Origin: an uncultured delta proteobacterium | GTDB taxonomy: Bacteria > Myxococcota_A > Polyangia > Polyangiales > Ga0077539 | Direction of reading: 5' to 3' | NCBI GenBank assembly: GCA_903845045.1 | Contig: CAIMWA010000245.1 | Location: forward strand, 1 to 40,275 | Length of the DNA stretch: 40,275 nt | Shown here: positions 1-12,148 of the stretch, piece by piece | Numbering within the stretch: position 1 is the stretch's first letter | Layout: every line of letters begins with the position of its first letter | Translations under genes and position numbers: made by a program | The notes under the pieces: generated by a model | What the model saw: only the letters and a program-made list of their open reading frames with translations | Databases searched by the model: none | Told to the model about the DNA's origin: nothing

Positions 1-1124
1 CGGCGGTCTCCGTGGGCGAGTGTTCGGGCTGCGGCGTCACCCGCGCCTCGTGGTCCACCGCCGAGAGCCGCGCGGTGGCCGCCTGCGTCGCGGCGGGGTG
101 CGCGGGAACCTGCAGCACGTCGGCGTCGGCGGGCGACTCCTGCGAGTTCAACGGCAGCATCAACGGCTACCGCTGCTGGTCGACGTGCGTGTGCCCGGGC
201 ACCCTCGTGTGCCCCGCCGGCTACGGCAATTGCGACGGGAGCACCACCAACGGCTGCGAGGCCAACCTCGGCGACAACGCGTCGAACTGCGGCGCCTGCG
301 GCCGCGCGTGCGGCAGCACCGAGGCGTGCCTCGGCGGGGCCTGCGTCCCGGCGTGCGCGACGGACACGAGCACGGCGACCATCACGTGCCCGTACGCCTG
401 CGTCCGCAACACACCGCCTTCGACGGCGCGCTCCTTCCCCGCCGCCTGCAAGGACCTCGCGGCGGGCTCGCCGAGCGGCACCTACGCCGTGTACCCGAAC
501 GGCTCCGGCAGCCCGTCGGTCAACGTGTACTGCGACATGACCACCGACGGCGGCGGCTGGACCCTCGTGGCGTACGGACAGAACGCGTTGATCACCGGTC
601 CGCTCACCGTCGCCGACGGGACCTACGCTCCCGGAACGCGTACGGGATCGGCGAACATCGCGGCGCTGCCGTTCTTCCGGGGCGGCGCGCAGGCGGCGTT
701 CTCGTGGCACGACACCGCGTATCCGACGGGCGACATGGGCAGCTACCAGCGTGCGGTCACCTGGTGCATCCCCGAGCCATCGCTGCAGACCGCGGACCCG
801 TCCCCGGTGGGCGTGGGCAACGAATGCGCGAACACCGCCCAGTGGGTCCCGGTGTCGGTCACCTGCGCCGTCGGCACCTGCAACCTGCCGCCGGTGATGT
901 ACACGCACCGGCACAGCCTCGGCGCCTGCTACGCGTACTCGTACGGGCTCGCGCTGAGCGATGGCAACCCGCAGTGCGACTGGACCATCGACGGCCAGGG
1001 CTTCCGCGCCGTGTACCTCGGGATGTCGTCGCGCAACGCCACGAACACCAACGGCATCGTCTCCAACCCCGGCGGCGACTCGAACTGGGACGTCCCGCAC
1101 ACCCTCGCGATGTGGATCCGGTAG
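1..1124 (+). CDS. Cys-rich secreted protein with fibrinogen-like domain (5' partial)
   Basis: The frame is open to the left edge of the window, so the true start and any signal peptide lie upstream; the GTG at 12 is only the first possible internal start. The visible part begins with many cysteines. One repeat of the GNCDG..NGCE...NCGACG type (about nt 222-305) matches the repeats in the next gene. From about nt 430 follows a fibrinogen-related (FReD) start: CKDL, then SGTYAVYPNG, then VYCDMTTDGGGWTL, the family's signature. The C-terminal half has paired cysteines and ends in NWDVPHTLAMWIR. FReD domains generally bind glycans or acetylated groups, so a surface adhesin or recognition role is inferred, not shown. 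It precedes a Cys-repeat lipoprotein on the same strand after a 72-nt gap. Confidence 0.8.
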   Translation, partial: AVSVGECSGCGVTRASWSTAESRAVAACVAAGCAGTCSTSASAGDSCEFNGSINGYRCWSTCVCPGTLVCPAGYGNCDGSTTNGCEANLGDNASNCGACGRACGSTEACLGGACVPACATDTSTATITCPYACVRNTPPSTARSFPAACKDLAAGSPSGTYAVYPNGSGSPSVNVYCDMTTDGGGWTLVAYGQNALITGPLTVADGTYAPGTRTGSANIAALPFFRGGAQAAFSWHDTAYPTGDMGSYQRAVTWCIPEPSLQTADPSPVGVGNECANTAQWVPVSVTCAVGTCNLPPVMYTHRHSLGACYAYSYGLALSDGNPQCDWTIDGQGFRAVYLGMSSRNATNTNGIVSNPGGDSNWDVPHTLAMWIR

Positions 1125-1196
1125 AACCTGCGCTGCCCCAGCGGGCGCTCCGAGACTCTTGATGCAATGTCTGCGCTCCGCGAGGGTGGACCAGAC

Positions 1197-4148
<2,952 letters not shown>

Positions 4149-4266
4149 ACGTCCGCGTGCCCTGCGTCGACGTCCGGAGCACCTCCGAGACGTGGGCGCA
4201 GGGCCCCCTTCGCCGCCGCCATCTGCGCGCCGGTAATCCGGTACACTCGCGGGCTCCCTCCTCCCC

Positions 4267-5619
4267 ATGGCCGACCACGTCCTCGACGACACCCTCGCCG
4301 GAGCGCCACCGAGCGCCGCATCGCGGCGCGTGACCCGGGAGGACGCCGCGGCGGCTCCCGAGCTCGCGCCAGGAACGCGCATCGGCGGGCGCTACGAGGT
4401 GCTCCGCCGCCTCGGCGCAGGTGGCATGGGTGTCGTGTACGAGGCCGAGCACCTGGCGTTGCGGCGGCGCGTGGCCGTGAAGGTCCTGCACGGCGAGGCC
4501 GGCCTCGAGCCGTCGGTGGTGGAGCGGTTTCTCCGCGAGGCGCGGGCGGTCAGCGCGGTGCGGCACCGCAACGTCGTCGAGGTCACGGACTTCGGCGCCG
4601 ACGACGGCCATCCGTGGCTCGTGATGGAACTCCTCGACGGCGAGTCCCTCGCTGCGCGCATCGCCCGGGCTCCGCGCTGCGACGTCGCCGACGCGCTCCG
4701 CATCCTCGATCCGATCCTCCGGGCGCTGCACCACGCGCACGTCTGCGGCTTCGTGCACCGCGACGTGAAGCCCGACAACGTGTTCCTCGCGCGGGAGCAC
4801 GGCGTGGGCGACGACGTGCCGAAGCTCCTCGATTTCGGCATCGCAAAGAACGTCGAGAGCGGCGAGAAGTTCACCGCCACCGGCGCGATGATCGGCACGC
4901 CCGCGTACATGGCGCCGGAGCAGATCACGCACGCGTTTCCGGTCACCCCGGCCACCGATCAGTTCGCCGTCGGCGTGATGCTCTACGAGATGCTTTCAGC
5001 GAGCCTGCCGCACGTCAGCGATTCGCTCCACGCGATGCTCTTCGCCCGGGCGCAGGTCGCGGCGCCGCCCCTGTCGCAGCTCCGGCCGGACCTCCCGACG
5101 GCGCTCGTCGATGCGGTGATGCGCGCGCTCGCGACGAATCCGAGCGATCGCTTCCCGGACCTCGAGGCGATGCGACGCGCCCTGCTCGCGGCGGCGCCGG
5201 CTGCTTCCCTCGCGGGCGACGCGGACGCGGTCGTGGAGCCGGCGGCGCGCCCTTCCGAGACCGCCGTCGCGCCCTCGCGCAGACCGTCCTGGCGTTGGTT
5301 GGCGGTCGCTGCGGCGGTCGTCCTGACGCTGGCGGCGCTCTCGGCGGTGCGTGTCCGCGGGCATCGACGCGAGGCAGCAGCGATCGCGCCGACACCCGTC
5401 GCAGCGCCCTTCGTCGCCCCTCCTGCGGTGGCGACGGTCGCGGTCGAGGCGCCCCCGAGCTCGCCGGCACCGACACCCGTCGTCGCGGCTCCGGTGGCCC
5501 TTGCTCCGGCGATCGTCGGCGAGCGGGCAGCGTCCGAGCGCCCACGACGAACGCGCGCGGCGTCTCCGTCGTCGCACGGGCGCCTGCGCATCGACGCCCG
5601 AAACCCCCTCGCGCCCTGA
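4267..5619 (+). CDS. Membrane Ser/Thr protein kinase (Hanks type)
   Basis: A 450-aa kinase with all catalytic motifs intact: Gly loop GAGGMG (50-55), Lys72 in AVKVL, HRDVKPDN (164-171), DFG (189-191) and APE (216-218). One transmembrane helix lies at about 343-362, followed by an 88-residue Ala/Pro-rich tail that should be outside the cytoplasm and shows no recognisable sensor domain. The kinase domain is preceded by a 40-residue linker. No Shine-Dalgarno sequence precedes the ATG; a GGTACACT element lies 20-27 nt upstream. The next gene, a secreted TPR/PEGA protein, follows after 16 nt with its own ribosome site, so the two are probably co-transcribed and may act in one envelope signalling pathway. 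Substrate unknown. Confidence 0.93.
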   Translation: MADHVLDDTLAGAPPSAASRRVTREDAAAAPELAPGTRIGGRYEVLRRLGAGGMGVVYEAEHLALRRRVAVKVLHGEAGLEPSVVERFLREARAVSAVRHRNVVEVTDFGADDGHPWLVMELLDGESLAARIARAPRCDVADALRILDPILRALHHAHVCGFVHRDVKPDNVFLAREHGVGDDVPKLLDFGIAKNVESGEKFTATGAMIGTPAYMAPEQITHAFPVTPATDQFAVGVMLYEMLSASLPHVSDSLHAMLFARAQVAAPPLSQLRPDLPTALVDAVMRALATNPSDRFPDLEAMRRALLAAAPAASLAGDADAVVEPAARPSETAVAPSRRPSWRWLAVAAAVVLTLAALSAVRVRGHRREAAAIAPTPVAAPFVAPPAVATVAVEAPPSSPAPTPVVAAPVALAPAIVGERAASERPRRTRAASPSSHGRLRIDARNPLAP

Positions 5620-5635
5620 GAAGGAGACGACGACC

Positions 5636-7054
5636 GTGGGTGCTCGCTCCACATCGCTCCTCGCTGCCGTCGTCGTGATGAGCCTCGGCGCCGCGGCGTC
5701 GGCGCAGTCGGTCTCCGCGCGGGAGCACTTCGATCGCGGCGTGCAGCTCACCCGCGACGGCGACCTGCGCGGCGCGCTCCTCGAGTTCCGCGCGGCCTAC
5801 GACGGATCGCAGAACCCCGAGGTGCTCTTCAACCTGGCAGCGACGCACGAGGCGCTCAACGAGTACGTCGAGGCGCGGGACGACGTGGAGCGGTACCAGC
5901 GCCTCGCTCCGCCGCGGGCCGTCGCCCGTCACCGTGCCGAGATCGTCGAGGCCCTCGCGCGCCTCACCGCGCGCATCGGCACCGTCGACGTTCGTCTCGA
6001 GGGCGACGATGCGACGCTCGACGTCGACGTCGACGGCGTCGTGCGCCGCGCGTGGCGCGACGGCCTCGTGCTCTCGGCGGGCCACCACCGAGCGACGGTG
6101 TCGGCGCCGGGACGCGAGACGTTCCACGCCGAGTTCGACGTGCTCGGCGGCGAGCGCGTGGTGTTGTCGCCGACGCTTCCACGAGCGCACGCCGGCCTCT
6201 GGGTGCAGTGCAACCTCGGCGGCGCCGTGGTGCGCGTCGACGGGCACGACGTGGCGACGACCCCCGTCGAAGGCCCCATCACCGTCGACGAGGGCCGGCA
6301 CGAGGTGCTCGTCGTGCACCCTGGCTACGAGACGTACCGCACCGAGGTCGTCGCCGCCGTCGCGGGCGCGCACGTCGAGGCCTCGCTCCGCTGGGCCGAG
6401 CCCGTCTCCGAGGACGTCGGATCGCACCTGGTCCTCCGCGCGAGCGAGCCCGGCGTCCACGCGACGCTCGACGGTCACCGGGTGCCCGTCGACGGCAGCG
6501 TGGCGGTGCCGCCCGGGCAGCACGCGCTGCGCGTCGAGCGCGAGGATTTCCTCCCGGTCACCCGCACCGTCGACCTTCCCGCGGGGCGCCGTACGCGCCT
6601 CGACCTTCGCCTCGAACCCACGCCCACCCATCGCGCCGCGGTGCTCGGCCGCGGTCGCTCGCTGCGCCTGCTCGGAGCGATCGCGCTCGGCATCGGCGGT
6701 CCGATGCTCGTCGGCGGGGCGGTGGGCCTCGGCTTCACCGCGTCGAGCTACGTCGACGCGCAGGGACAGATCGATCAGCTCACCATCGCGCGCGCCGCAT
6801 GCGGCACCACCGGCACCTGCGGGAACTTCGCGGCGACGGCCGGCGCCCGCATCGACAACGTCCTCATTCCGCAGTCCAACGCCGCCACCGTGGGCATGGC
6901 GGCGACGAGCGTCGTCGCGGGGCTCGGCGTCGCGGGCGCCATCGTCGGCATCGTGGGTCTGCTGAACGCGCCGCCGTCGGATCGCTTCGAGCGTGCGCCG
7001 ACGTGGTTCCTCGGCGCCGGACCGACCGGGGCGTCGTTCTCCGCGCTGTTCTGA
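5636..7054 (+). CDS. Secreted TPR / PEGA-repeat protein with C-terminal membrane helices
   Basis: The GTG at 5636 is chosen because AAGGAG sits 9 nt upstream (5621-5626) and translation gives a clean signal peptide ending ASA|Q (cleavage after residue 23). The 472-aa product has a TPR-like helical region (about 28-95, with LFNLAATHEALNEY), then three tandem PEGA-like beta domains (about 110-180, 185-260, 270-335). Each has the pattern of a small strand, DG, then a turn and GxHxVxV. Two hydrophobic helices near 346-368 and 424-446 suggest a membrane anchor. PEGA domains are known as extracytoplasmic, probably carbohydrate- or envelope-associated modules. It follows the kinase closely and resembles the product of 33474-34499, which also neighbours a kinase. 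The stop codon lies 3 nt from the stop of the convergent gene. Confidence 0.88.
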   Translation: MGARSTSLLAAVVVMSLGAAASAQSVSAREHFDRGVQLTRDGDLRGALLEFRAAYDGSQNPEVLFNLAATHEALNEYVEARDDVERYQRLAPPRAVARHRAEIVEALARLTARIGTVDVRLEGDDATLDVDVDGVVRRAWRDGLVLSAGHHRATVSAPGRETFHAEFDVLGGERVVLSPTLPRAHAGLWVQCNLGGAVVRVDGHDVATTPVEGPITVDEGRHEVLVVHPGYETYRTEVVAAVAGAHVEASLRWAEPVSEDVGSHLVLRASEPGVHATLDGHRVPVDGSVAVPPGQHALRVEREDFLPVTRTVDLPAGRRTRLDLRLEPTPTHRAAVLGRGRSLRLLGAIALGIGGPMLVGGAVGLGFTASSYVDAQGQIDQLTIARAACGTTGTCGNFAATAGARIDNVLIPQSNAATVGMAATSVVAGLGVAGAIVGIVGLLNAPPSDRFERAPTWFLGAGPTGASFSALF

Positions 7055-7057
7055 CGA

Positions 7058-9655
7058 TCAGGGGAACGGCGCGACGAGGGCGCGGGCCTGGGCCGTGCTG
7101 GCCGCGCAGCCGTCGACGAGCTGCGGTCGAATGGTCCCGCCGAGCGCGCAGTGCGCGCCGTCCACGGAGAAACGGATGCGTCCCACCCCGCCGGCGCCGC
7201 CGAAGCTCGACGCGGCAGAGCCCGGCACGCTGCCGCCGGCGCCGCCCATCGCGTCGACCGTTCCCGAGAGCGCGAGCACGGGCGCGCCCAGGTGGATGAC
7301 CCCGCCCGATCCGCCGCCGCCGGACCCCGACTGGATCCCCGAAGCGAGCGTCGCACCGTTGCCACCACGCCCGCCGGTCGCGAGCACCGACCCCGTCGCC
7401 GACACGGTGACGCGCGTCGCGCTCACGAGGCGCACGGCCCCGCCGCCGCCGCCGCCGCCGCCGCCGCCGATGGCGCCCGCTGCATTACACGTTCCGGTAT
7501 TCATCGCGTCCGGGGCGCCGCCGCTGCCGCCGCCGGAACCGGGACGGAAGACCGTCGCGACCGCGTTGTCCGCCGCCGCCGCGGAGCCGATGGCGCCACC
7601 GCCACCACCCCCGGCGAAGGAGCAAGCGCAGGCCGTCACGAACCCGCCGTGCGCCGCGCCGGGGCTCGCGTAGTAGGCTCCGTAGAGGGCGCCGTCGCCC
7701 GCGTGACCGCCTCCGCCCGGTGGAGTCCCAGGGTCCGTACCGCCGCCGCCGCCGGCGCTGCAGAAGGTGCAGCCGGCGCCGCCGTTGCCACCCGCGCCGC
7801 CTCCCCAGCCACCTCCACCGCCGCCGGCGCCGCGCTCGCGCGGATCGGCTCCGGACGCCCCGCCGAAGCCGCCGCCGGTGCCTTCGCCCTCCGCGGCGCC
7901 CGCGCCGTCGCCACCCGCGAGCCCGGTGCCACCGCCTCCAGGCTGCGCCACCACCGTGGCGACGCCGTCGGCGCCGTCCACCGCGGTGCCGGTGCCGCCG
8001 CCGCCGCCGTTTCCGCCGCGACACGTCGTCGTGTTCGCAGGACCGCCGTCGCCGCCGCGCCCTCCGCTGACATCGATGGTGCCGTCGATGACGATGGCGC
8101 CGCGCGCATAGATCTCGAGCATGCCCGCGCCGGACACGGTCACGCGCACCCCTGCGGGAACGTGCACGGAGGCGAAGCGATAGACGCCCGATGAAAGCGT
8201 CGTCGACGTCGTCGGCGTGAAGTCCGCCGTGGCACCGTTCGCAGTGAACGCCGACGCGACGCACGCGCTCCCCACGCACACCCGGTCGCCGGCGCAGCGG
8301 TTGCCGCACGCCCCGCAGTTCTCGACGTCGACGCGAAGGTCCACCTCGCAGCCAGTCGCCGAGAGGTGGTCGCAGTCGGCGAAGCCCGAGATGCAGGTGC
8401 GGCCGCACGCGCCCGAGGTGCACGCCGCCGTCGCGTTGGGCCCCGCCGTGCACGCGGCTCCGCACGCGCCGCAGTCGGCGAGCGACGTGAGCGTGTCGAC
8501 CTCGCAGCCGTTGGTGACGTCGTGGTCGCAGTCCGCGCGGCCGCTGGCGCAGACGGTGTATCCGCAGGTCCCACCGGTGCACGCGGTGCCCATGGCGCCC
8601 CGCGCCGATGTGCCGAGGTCCGGGCATGCGTTGCCACAGCGACCGCAGTTCGCGAGCGACGTGCGGACGTCCGTCTCGCAGCCGTCGCTCGCGACGGCGT
8701 TGCAGTCGTCGAAGCCGGCGCCGCACGCCGCGCGACCGCAGACCCCGGCGACGCAGACCGCGCCGGTGGCGTTCACCGGCGTGTTGCAGAGCGCGCCGCA
8801 GGCCCCGCAGCTCGACGGGTCCGTGAGCAGCGACGTCTCGCAGCCGTTGGCGCGGTAGCCGTCGCAGTCCGCGAAGCCCGTGATGCATGCGCCCAGCGCA
8901 CACGTTCCCTCGAGGCACGTGCCCGCGGCGTGCATGTAGAAGCAATCCGCGGCCGAGCGACACTGCTGCACGACGTCGGGGCGCGGCGTGTCGGTCGGGG
9001 CGTCCGCGACGCCGCCATCGAAAGCATCCAACGCGACGACGTCGCGGCCCGGCAGGTCCAAGCCCGTGACGTCCGCCGCAAGCACGTCGAGCGTCTGGAC
9101 GTCGAGCGTCTGCGCGTCCATGTCCGCGTCACGTTCGCCGGCGTCCGATCGCAGGGCGTCGACGTCCACCGCATCGCCCCCAGGCACGTCCGTCGCAGCG
9201 TCCACCGTCGGGACGTCGTCGGTCCCCGCGTCCCGCGGGGCGGTCGCCTGCTGGCTCGCCGTCACCGGCGTCGCGCAGAGCCCCTCGGGGCGGTTGCACG
9301 TGCCTGCGCCGAGGCTCGCGCACGCGCCATCGCCGTCGCAGGTCCACCAGCACGTCGCCGCCGCGCACACCGCTCGCGCGGGACAGCTCTGGTCCGTCGC
9401 GCAAAGGGCGGGCGCGCCCGGCGCCGAGCACACGCGCTTCCGCGGGTCGTCGGACGGTGCGCAGACCTGCCCGGTCACGCAGTCGCGGTCGCTGCGGCAC
9501 TGCACGCGGCACTGCGCCGCGGCGCACACCAGCGGGTTCGCGCAGTCGTCGTTGAACTGGCAATTCTGACCGAGCGCGCGCTGGTTCGAGCAGCCGACGC
9601 ACAGCGCGAGCAACGCGAGCGCCCGCGCCGCCGAGACGGGGGAGGTCCACCACAT
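7058..9655 (-). CDS. Cys-repeat / Gly-rich surface lipoprotein (paralogue of 1197-4148)
   Basis: The ATG at 9655 (865 aa) is preferred to the in-frame ATG 14 codons upstream because it places a hydrophobic signal directly before LCVGC, giving lipidation at Cys22; the Cys at -3 is not typical of lipoboxes. Order: EGF-like Cys pairs (about 30-110); Asp/Val/Ala-rich linker (about 115-220); four repeats of the DCDG-x4-NGCE-x9-CGACG kind; a beta-rich segment (SGVYRFASVHVPAGVRVTVSG); then about 330 residues of glycine-rich sequence with runs up to nine glycines and scattered Cys. The C-terminus returns to a non-repetitive GRIRFSVDGAHC module. The architecture matches the lipoprotein at 1197-4148. 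Probably surface exposed; function unknown. Confidence 0.85.
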   Translation of the reverse strand: MWWTSPVSAARALALLALCVGCSNQRALGQNCQFNDDCANPLVCAAAQCRVQCRSDRDCVTGQVCAPSDDPRKRVCSAPGAPALCATDQSCPARAVCAAATCWWTCDGDGACASLGAGTCNRPEGLCATPVTASQQATAPRDAGTDDVPTVDAATDVPGGDAVDVDALRSDAGERDADMDAQTLDVQTLDVLAADVTGLDLPGRDVVALDAFDGGVADAPTDTPRPDVVQQCRSAADCFYMHAAGTCLEGTCALGACITGFADCDGYRANGCETSLLTDPSSCGACGALCNTPVNATGAVCVAGVCGRAACGAGFDDCNAVASDGCETDVRTSLANCGRCGNACPDLGTSARGAMGTACTGGTCGYTVCASGRADCDHDVTNGCEVDTLTSLADCGACGAACTAGPNATAACTSGACGRTCISGFADCDHLSATGCEVDLRVDVENCGACGNRCAGDRVCVGSACVASAFTANGATADFTPTTSTTLSSGVYRFASVHVPAGVRVTVSGAGMLEIYARGAIVIDGTIDVSGGRGGDGGPANTTTCRGGNGGGGGTGTAVDGADGVATVVAQPGGGGTGLAGGDGAGAAEGEGTGGGFGGASGADPRERGAGGGGGGWGGGAGGNGGAGCTFCSAGGGGGTDPGTPPGGGGHAGDGALYGAYYASPGAAHGGFVTACACSFAGGGGGGAIGSAAAADNAVATVFRPGSGGGSGGAPDAMNTGTCNAAGAIGGGGGGGGGGAVRLVSATRVTVSATGSVLATGGRGGNGATLASGIQSGSGGGGSGGVIHLGAPVLALSGTVDAMGGAGGSVPGSAASSFGGAGGVGRIRFSVDGAHCALGGTIRPQLVDGCAASTAQARALVAPFP

Positions 9656-9768
9656 GCGGCGAGTATCGCCCGAGGCGAGGCCGGCGCGGCGCGACATTCG
9701 ATCGGTTTGCGGATCCCGGCGCCGGCGTCGCGCGCCGACCGTCGGTGCGGTACACGTCGAAGACCTCC

Positions 9769-10188
9769 ATGGCCAAGACGCAGCACTGGTTGATCAAGAG
9801 CGAGCCGTCGGTCTACGCGTACGCGCAGCTCGAGCACGACGGCAGCACGCGGTGGGACGGCGTGCGCAACTTCGAGGCCCGCAACAACCTCCGCGCCATG
9901 CGCGAGGGCGACCTCTGCCTCTACTACCACTCCAACGAAGGCAAGGCCGTCGTCGGCGTCGCTCGCGTCGCGCGCGCTGCCTACCAGGACCCGACCTCCG
10001 AAGAGGACTGGTCCTGCGTCGACGTCGCGCCGCTGAAGGCCTTCACGGAGCCCGTCACCCTCGACGCCATCCGCGCCCGCAAGGGCTTCGCGAACCTCGA
10101 GATGCTCCGCCGCAACCGGCTCTCGGTGACCCACGTCACCGCGGCGGAGTTCAAGACCTTCCTGGCGATGGGAAAGACCGAGCTCTAG
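9769..10188 (+). CDS. EVE domain protein
   Basis: A 139-aa protein made up of a single EVE domain (PUA-like fold): WLIKSEP at the N-terminus, then WDGVRNFEARNNLRAMREGD, LYYHSNEGKAVVGVA and a C-terminal RLSVTHVTAAEF segment. EVE domains bind modified bases in DNA or RNA in the members studied; the ligand of this bacterial single-domain class is not established. The ATG at 9769 is chosen over an in-frame start 8 codons earlier because MAKTQHWLIKSEP is the usual family N-terminus. A GGTACACG element lies 13-20 nt upstream and no Shine-Dalgarno is visible. Its stop overlaps the stop of the convergent OPT transporter by 4 nt. Confidence 0.9.
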   Translation: MAKTQHWLIKSEPSVYAYAQLEHDGSTRWDGVRNFEARNNLRAMREGDLCLYYHSNEGKAVVGVARVARAAYQDPTSEEDWSCVDVAPLKAFTEPVTLDAIRARKGFANLEMLRRNRLSVTHVTAAEFKTFLAMGKTEL

Positions 10189-12059
10189 GCGCCGAGCAGG
10201 CCGAAGCGGGCGAGGGCCTTGATGGCGATGCCGATGAGGCTCTCGCCGGCGATGATGCCCGAGCTCACCGGCACGGTGTAGCGCTCGGCGAGCTTCGGTC
10301 GCCAACGCTCCAGCCCCAGCGCGATCACCGCGCCGAGGAACATCGCCAGCGAGTTCGAGAACTGCAGCGTGAAGGCGAGCCCGAAGCCCACCGCCGACGG
10401 AAAGAACGGGCGCACCTTGGCCGGCAGCGCGCGCTCGACCAGCACCATCACGATGCCCAGCGTGGCGCCCGCGGCCAGCAGCGTCCGAGCGGTCGGGTCG
10501 AGGTGCGACAGGCCGCCGCTCAGCACCCGCGCCACCGCCTCCCACGAGATCGCCGCCGGGGCGGGCACCGCTGGCGTTCCGATGACCGTGTAGTCGGGCA
10601 CGAGCAGCCGGAACGCGGGCACCACGAAGACGCTCCCGGCGAGCACGCCGAAGAACTGCGCGATGAACTGCTGCCGCGGCTTGGCGCCGAGCAGGTGGCC
10701 CGACTTGAGGTCCGTGAGCATGTCCGCCGAGTGGATGGCGACGCCGCCGCTCATCGAGGCGCACATGAGGTTCGTGGTGATGCTGCCCGGCGCGAGCACG
10801 CCGAAGACGAGTTGCGTGATCTTGCCCAGAGCGCCCGTCGGCGTGGTGTCGGTCTCGCCCGTCGCGCGGCACGCCACGATGGCGATGAAGAAGCTGAGCA
10901 CCACGCACAGCACGCTCATCCACCACGCGATGTGGAAGAAATGTGCCGCGAAGAACATCACGATGGGCGTCAGCACGGCGACGCCGCCGACGAACCACTG
11001 CGTCGGAACCTCGACCGCCGCCATGGGGTCGTCGGTGGCCGCCGCGCGCCGCGAGAACATCGTGCCAAGGCCCGAGAACGCCCGCGCGATCTGGCGCCAC
11101 GAGAACGCGAACGACAGCAGCCCCGACGTGAGCAGCAGCGGCGATCCGAACCACACCGTCCACTGCGCGATGAGGCGGTACTTGACCTCGGCGATGGCGT
11201 GCACGTCGACGCCGTGCGGCGCGAGCCAGAAGTAGTTGACCAGCGCGCCGAGCATCATGCTCCACGCCGAGCGCCACCCCATGATCGCGCCCGCGGCGAT
11301 GAGCAGCAGCGACGTGTCGAAGGAGATGGACCACCGCGCCGCCGCGACGCCGCGCATCGAGAACGGGAAGTGGAGCTCGTTCGGAAGGTTGAACGGCATC
11401 CACCGCGCGCGCGCCTCGCGGAGCCACGTCACCGCCGCCGCGACGCCTCCGGAGATCATCAGCGATCGCCCCGCCGCCGCCGCGTCGCCGGTGCCGCCCT
11501 CGGTGACCGGCGCGTCGGTGCGCCGCGCGTCCATCGCCGCGGCCTCCTCGGGGTGCAACCCCCGCAACGTCTCCGCGGCCGCGATGCCCGAAGGAAACTT
11601 CAGCCCCTCCTGGTTGATCATCTGCCGCTTCATGGGGATCGCCATGAACACGCCGAGCATCGCGATGCTCGTGATCCAGCAGAAGATGGTCCACCCCGGG
11701 ATGACCGTGTGCGTGGCGAGCATGAGCGCGGGGATCGCCGCGACGGTGCCGCCGCCGGTCATGTAGCCGGCCGCCGACGCGACGCTCTGCATCGCGTTGT
11801 TCTCGAGCATGCCGAACTCGCGGCGCACGAGCCCGAGCTTGCGCAGCGCCCCGAAGATCACGAAGGCGAGGATGCCCGCGGTGATGGTGACGCCGAAGCT
11901 CCAGCCGGTCTTGAGCGCGATGTAGAGGTTCGACAGCGACATCACGCCGCCGAGCAGCATGCCGGCGACCACCGAGCGCACCGTGAGCTGCCGCGCCTCT
12001 TCGCCCTGGTACACCTCGCGCAGCCAGCGCGCCTCGCGGTCGTCGTTCGCTTCGATCAT
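10185..12059 (-). CDS. OPT family oligopeptide/metal-chelate transporter
   Basis: A polytopic membrane protein (624 aa from the ATG at 12059) with about 14-16 hydrophobic helices and OPT-family sequences: SLSNLYIALKTGWSFG near the N-terminus, ENNAMQSVASAAGYMTGG, and NQEGLKFPSGIAAAETLR. The C-terminal half includes SSGIIAGESLIGIAIKAL. OPT proteins are proton-coupled symporters for small peptides or metal-chelates; the substrate cannot be read from sequence. An upstream extension to 12173 is possible but is basic and low-complexity and overlaps the divergent GST gene, so I rejected it. It is divergent from the GST gene (89 nt apart). Confidence 0.9.
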   Translation of the reverse strand: MIEANDDREARWLREVYQGEEARQLTVRSVVAGMLLGGVMSLSNLYIALKTGWSFGVTITAGILAFVIFGALRKLGLVRREFGMLENNAMQSVASAAGYMTGGGTVAAIPALMLATHTVIPGWTIFCWITSIAMLGVFMAIPMKRQMINQEGLKFPSGIAAAETLRGLHPEEAAAMDARRTDAPVTEGGTGDAAAAGRSLMISGGVAAAVTWLREARARWMPFNLPNELHFPFSMRGVAAARWSISFDTSLLLIAAGAIMGWRSAWSMMLGALVNYFWLAPHGVDVHAIAEVKYRLIAQWTVWFGSPLLLTSGLLSFAFSWRQIARAFSGLGTMFSRRAAATDDPMAAVEVPTQWFVGGVAVLTPIVMFFAAHFFHIAWWMSVLCVVLSFFIAIVACRATGETDTTPTGALGKITQLVFGVLAPGSITTNLMCASMSGGVAIHSADMLTDLKSGHLLGAKPRQQFIAQFFGVLAGSVFVVPAFRLLVPDYTVIGTPAVPAPAAISWEAVARVLSGGLSHLDPTARTLLAAGATLGIVMVLVERALPAKVRPFFPSAVGFGLAFTLQFSNSLAMFLGAVIALGLERWRPKLAERYTVPVSSGIIAGESLIGIAIKALARFGLLGA

Positions 12060-12148
12060 GGTGCGGCGTGGTGCCCCAGCTCTCGCTCGTTTGACAAGCC
12101 CCGCCGCCGAAGCCACACCGGCCCCGCGCCGAAGGAGCGTCCCCTCGC

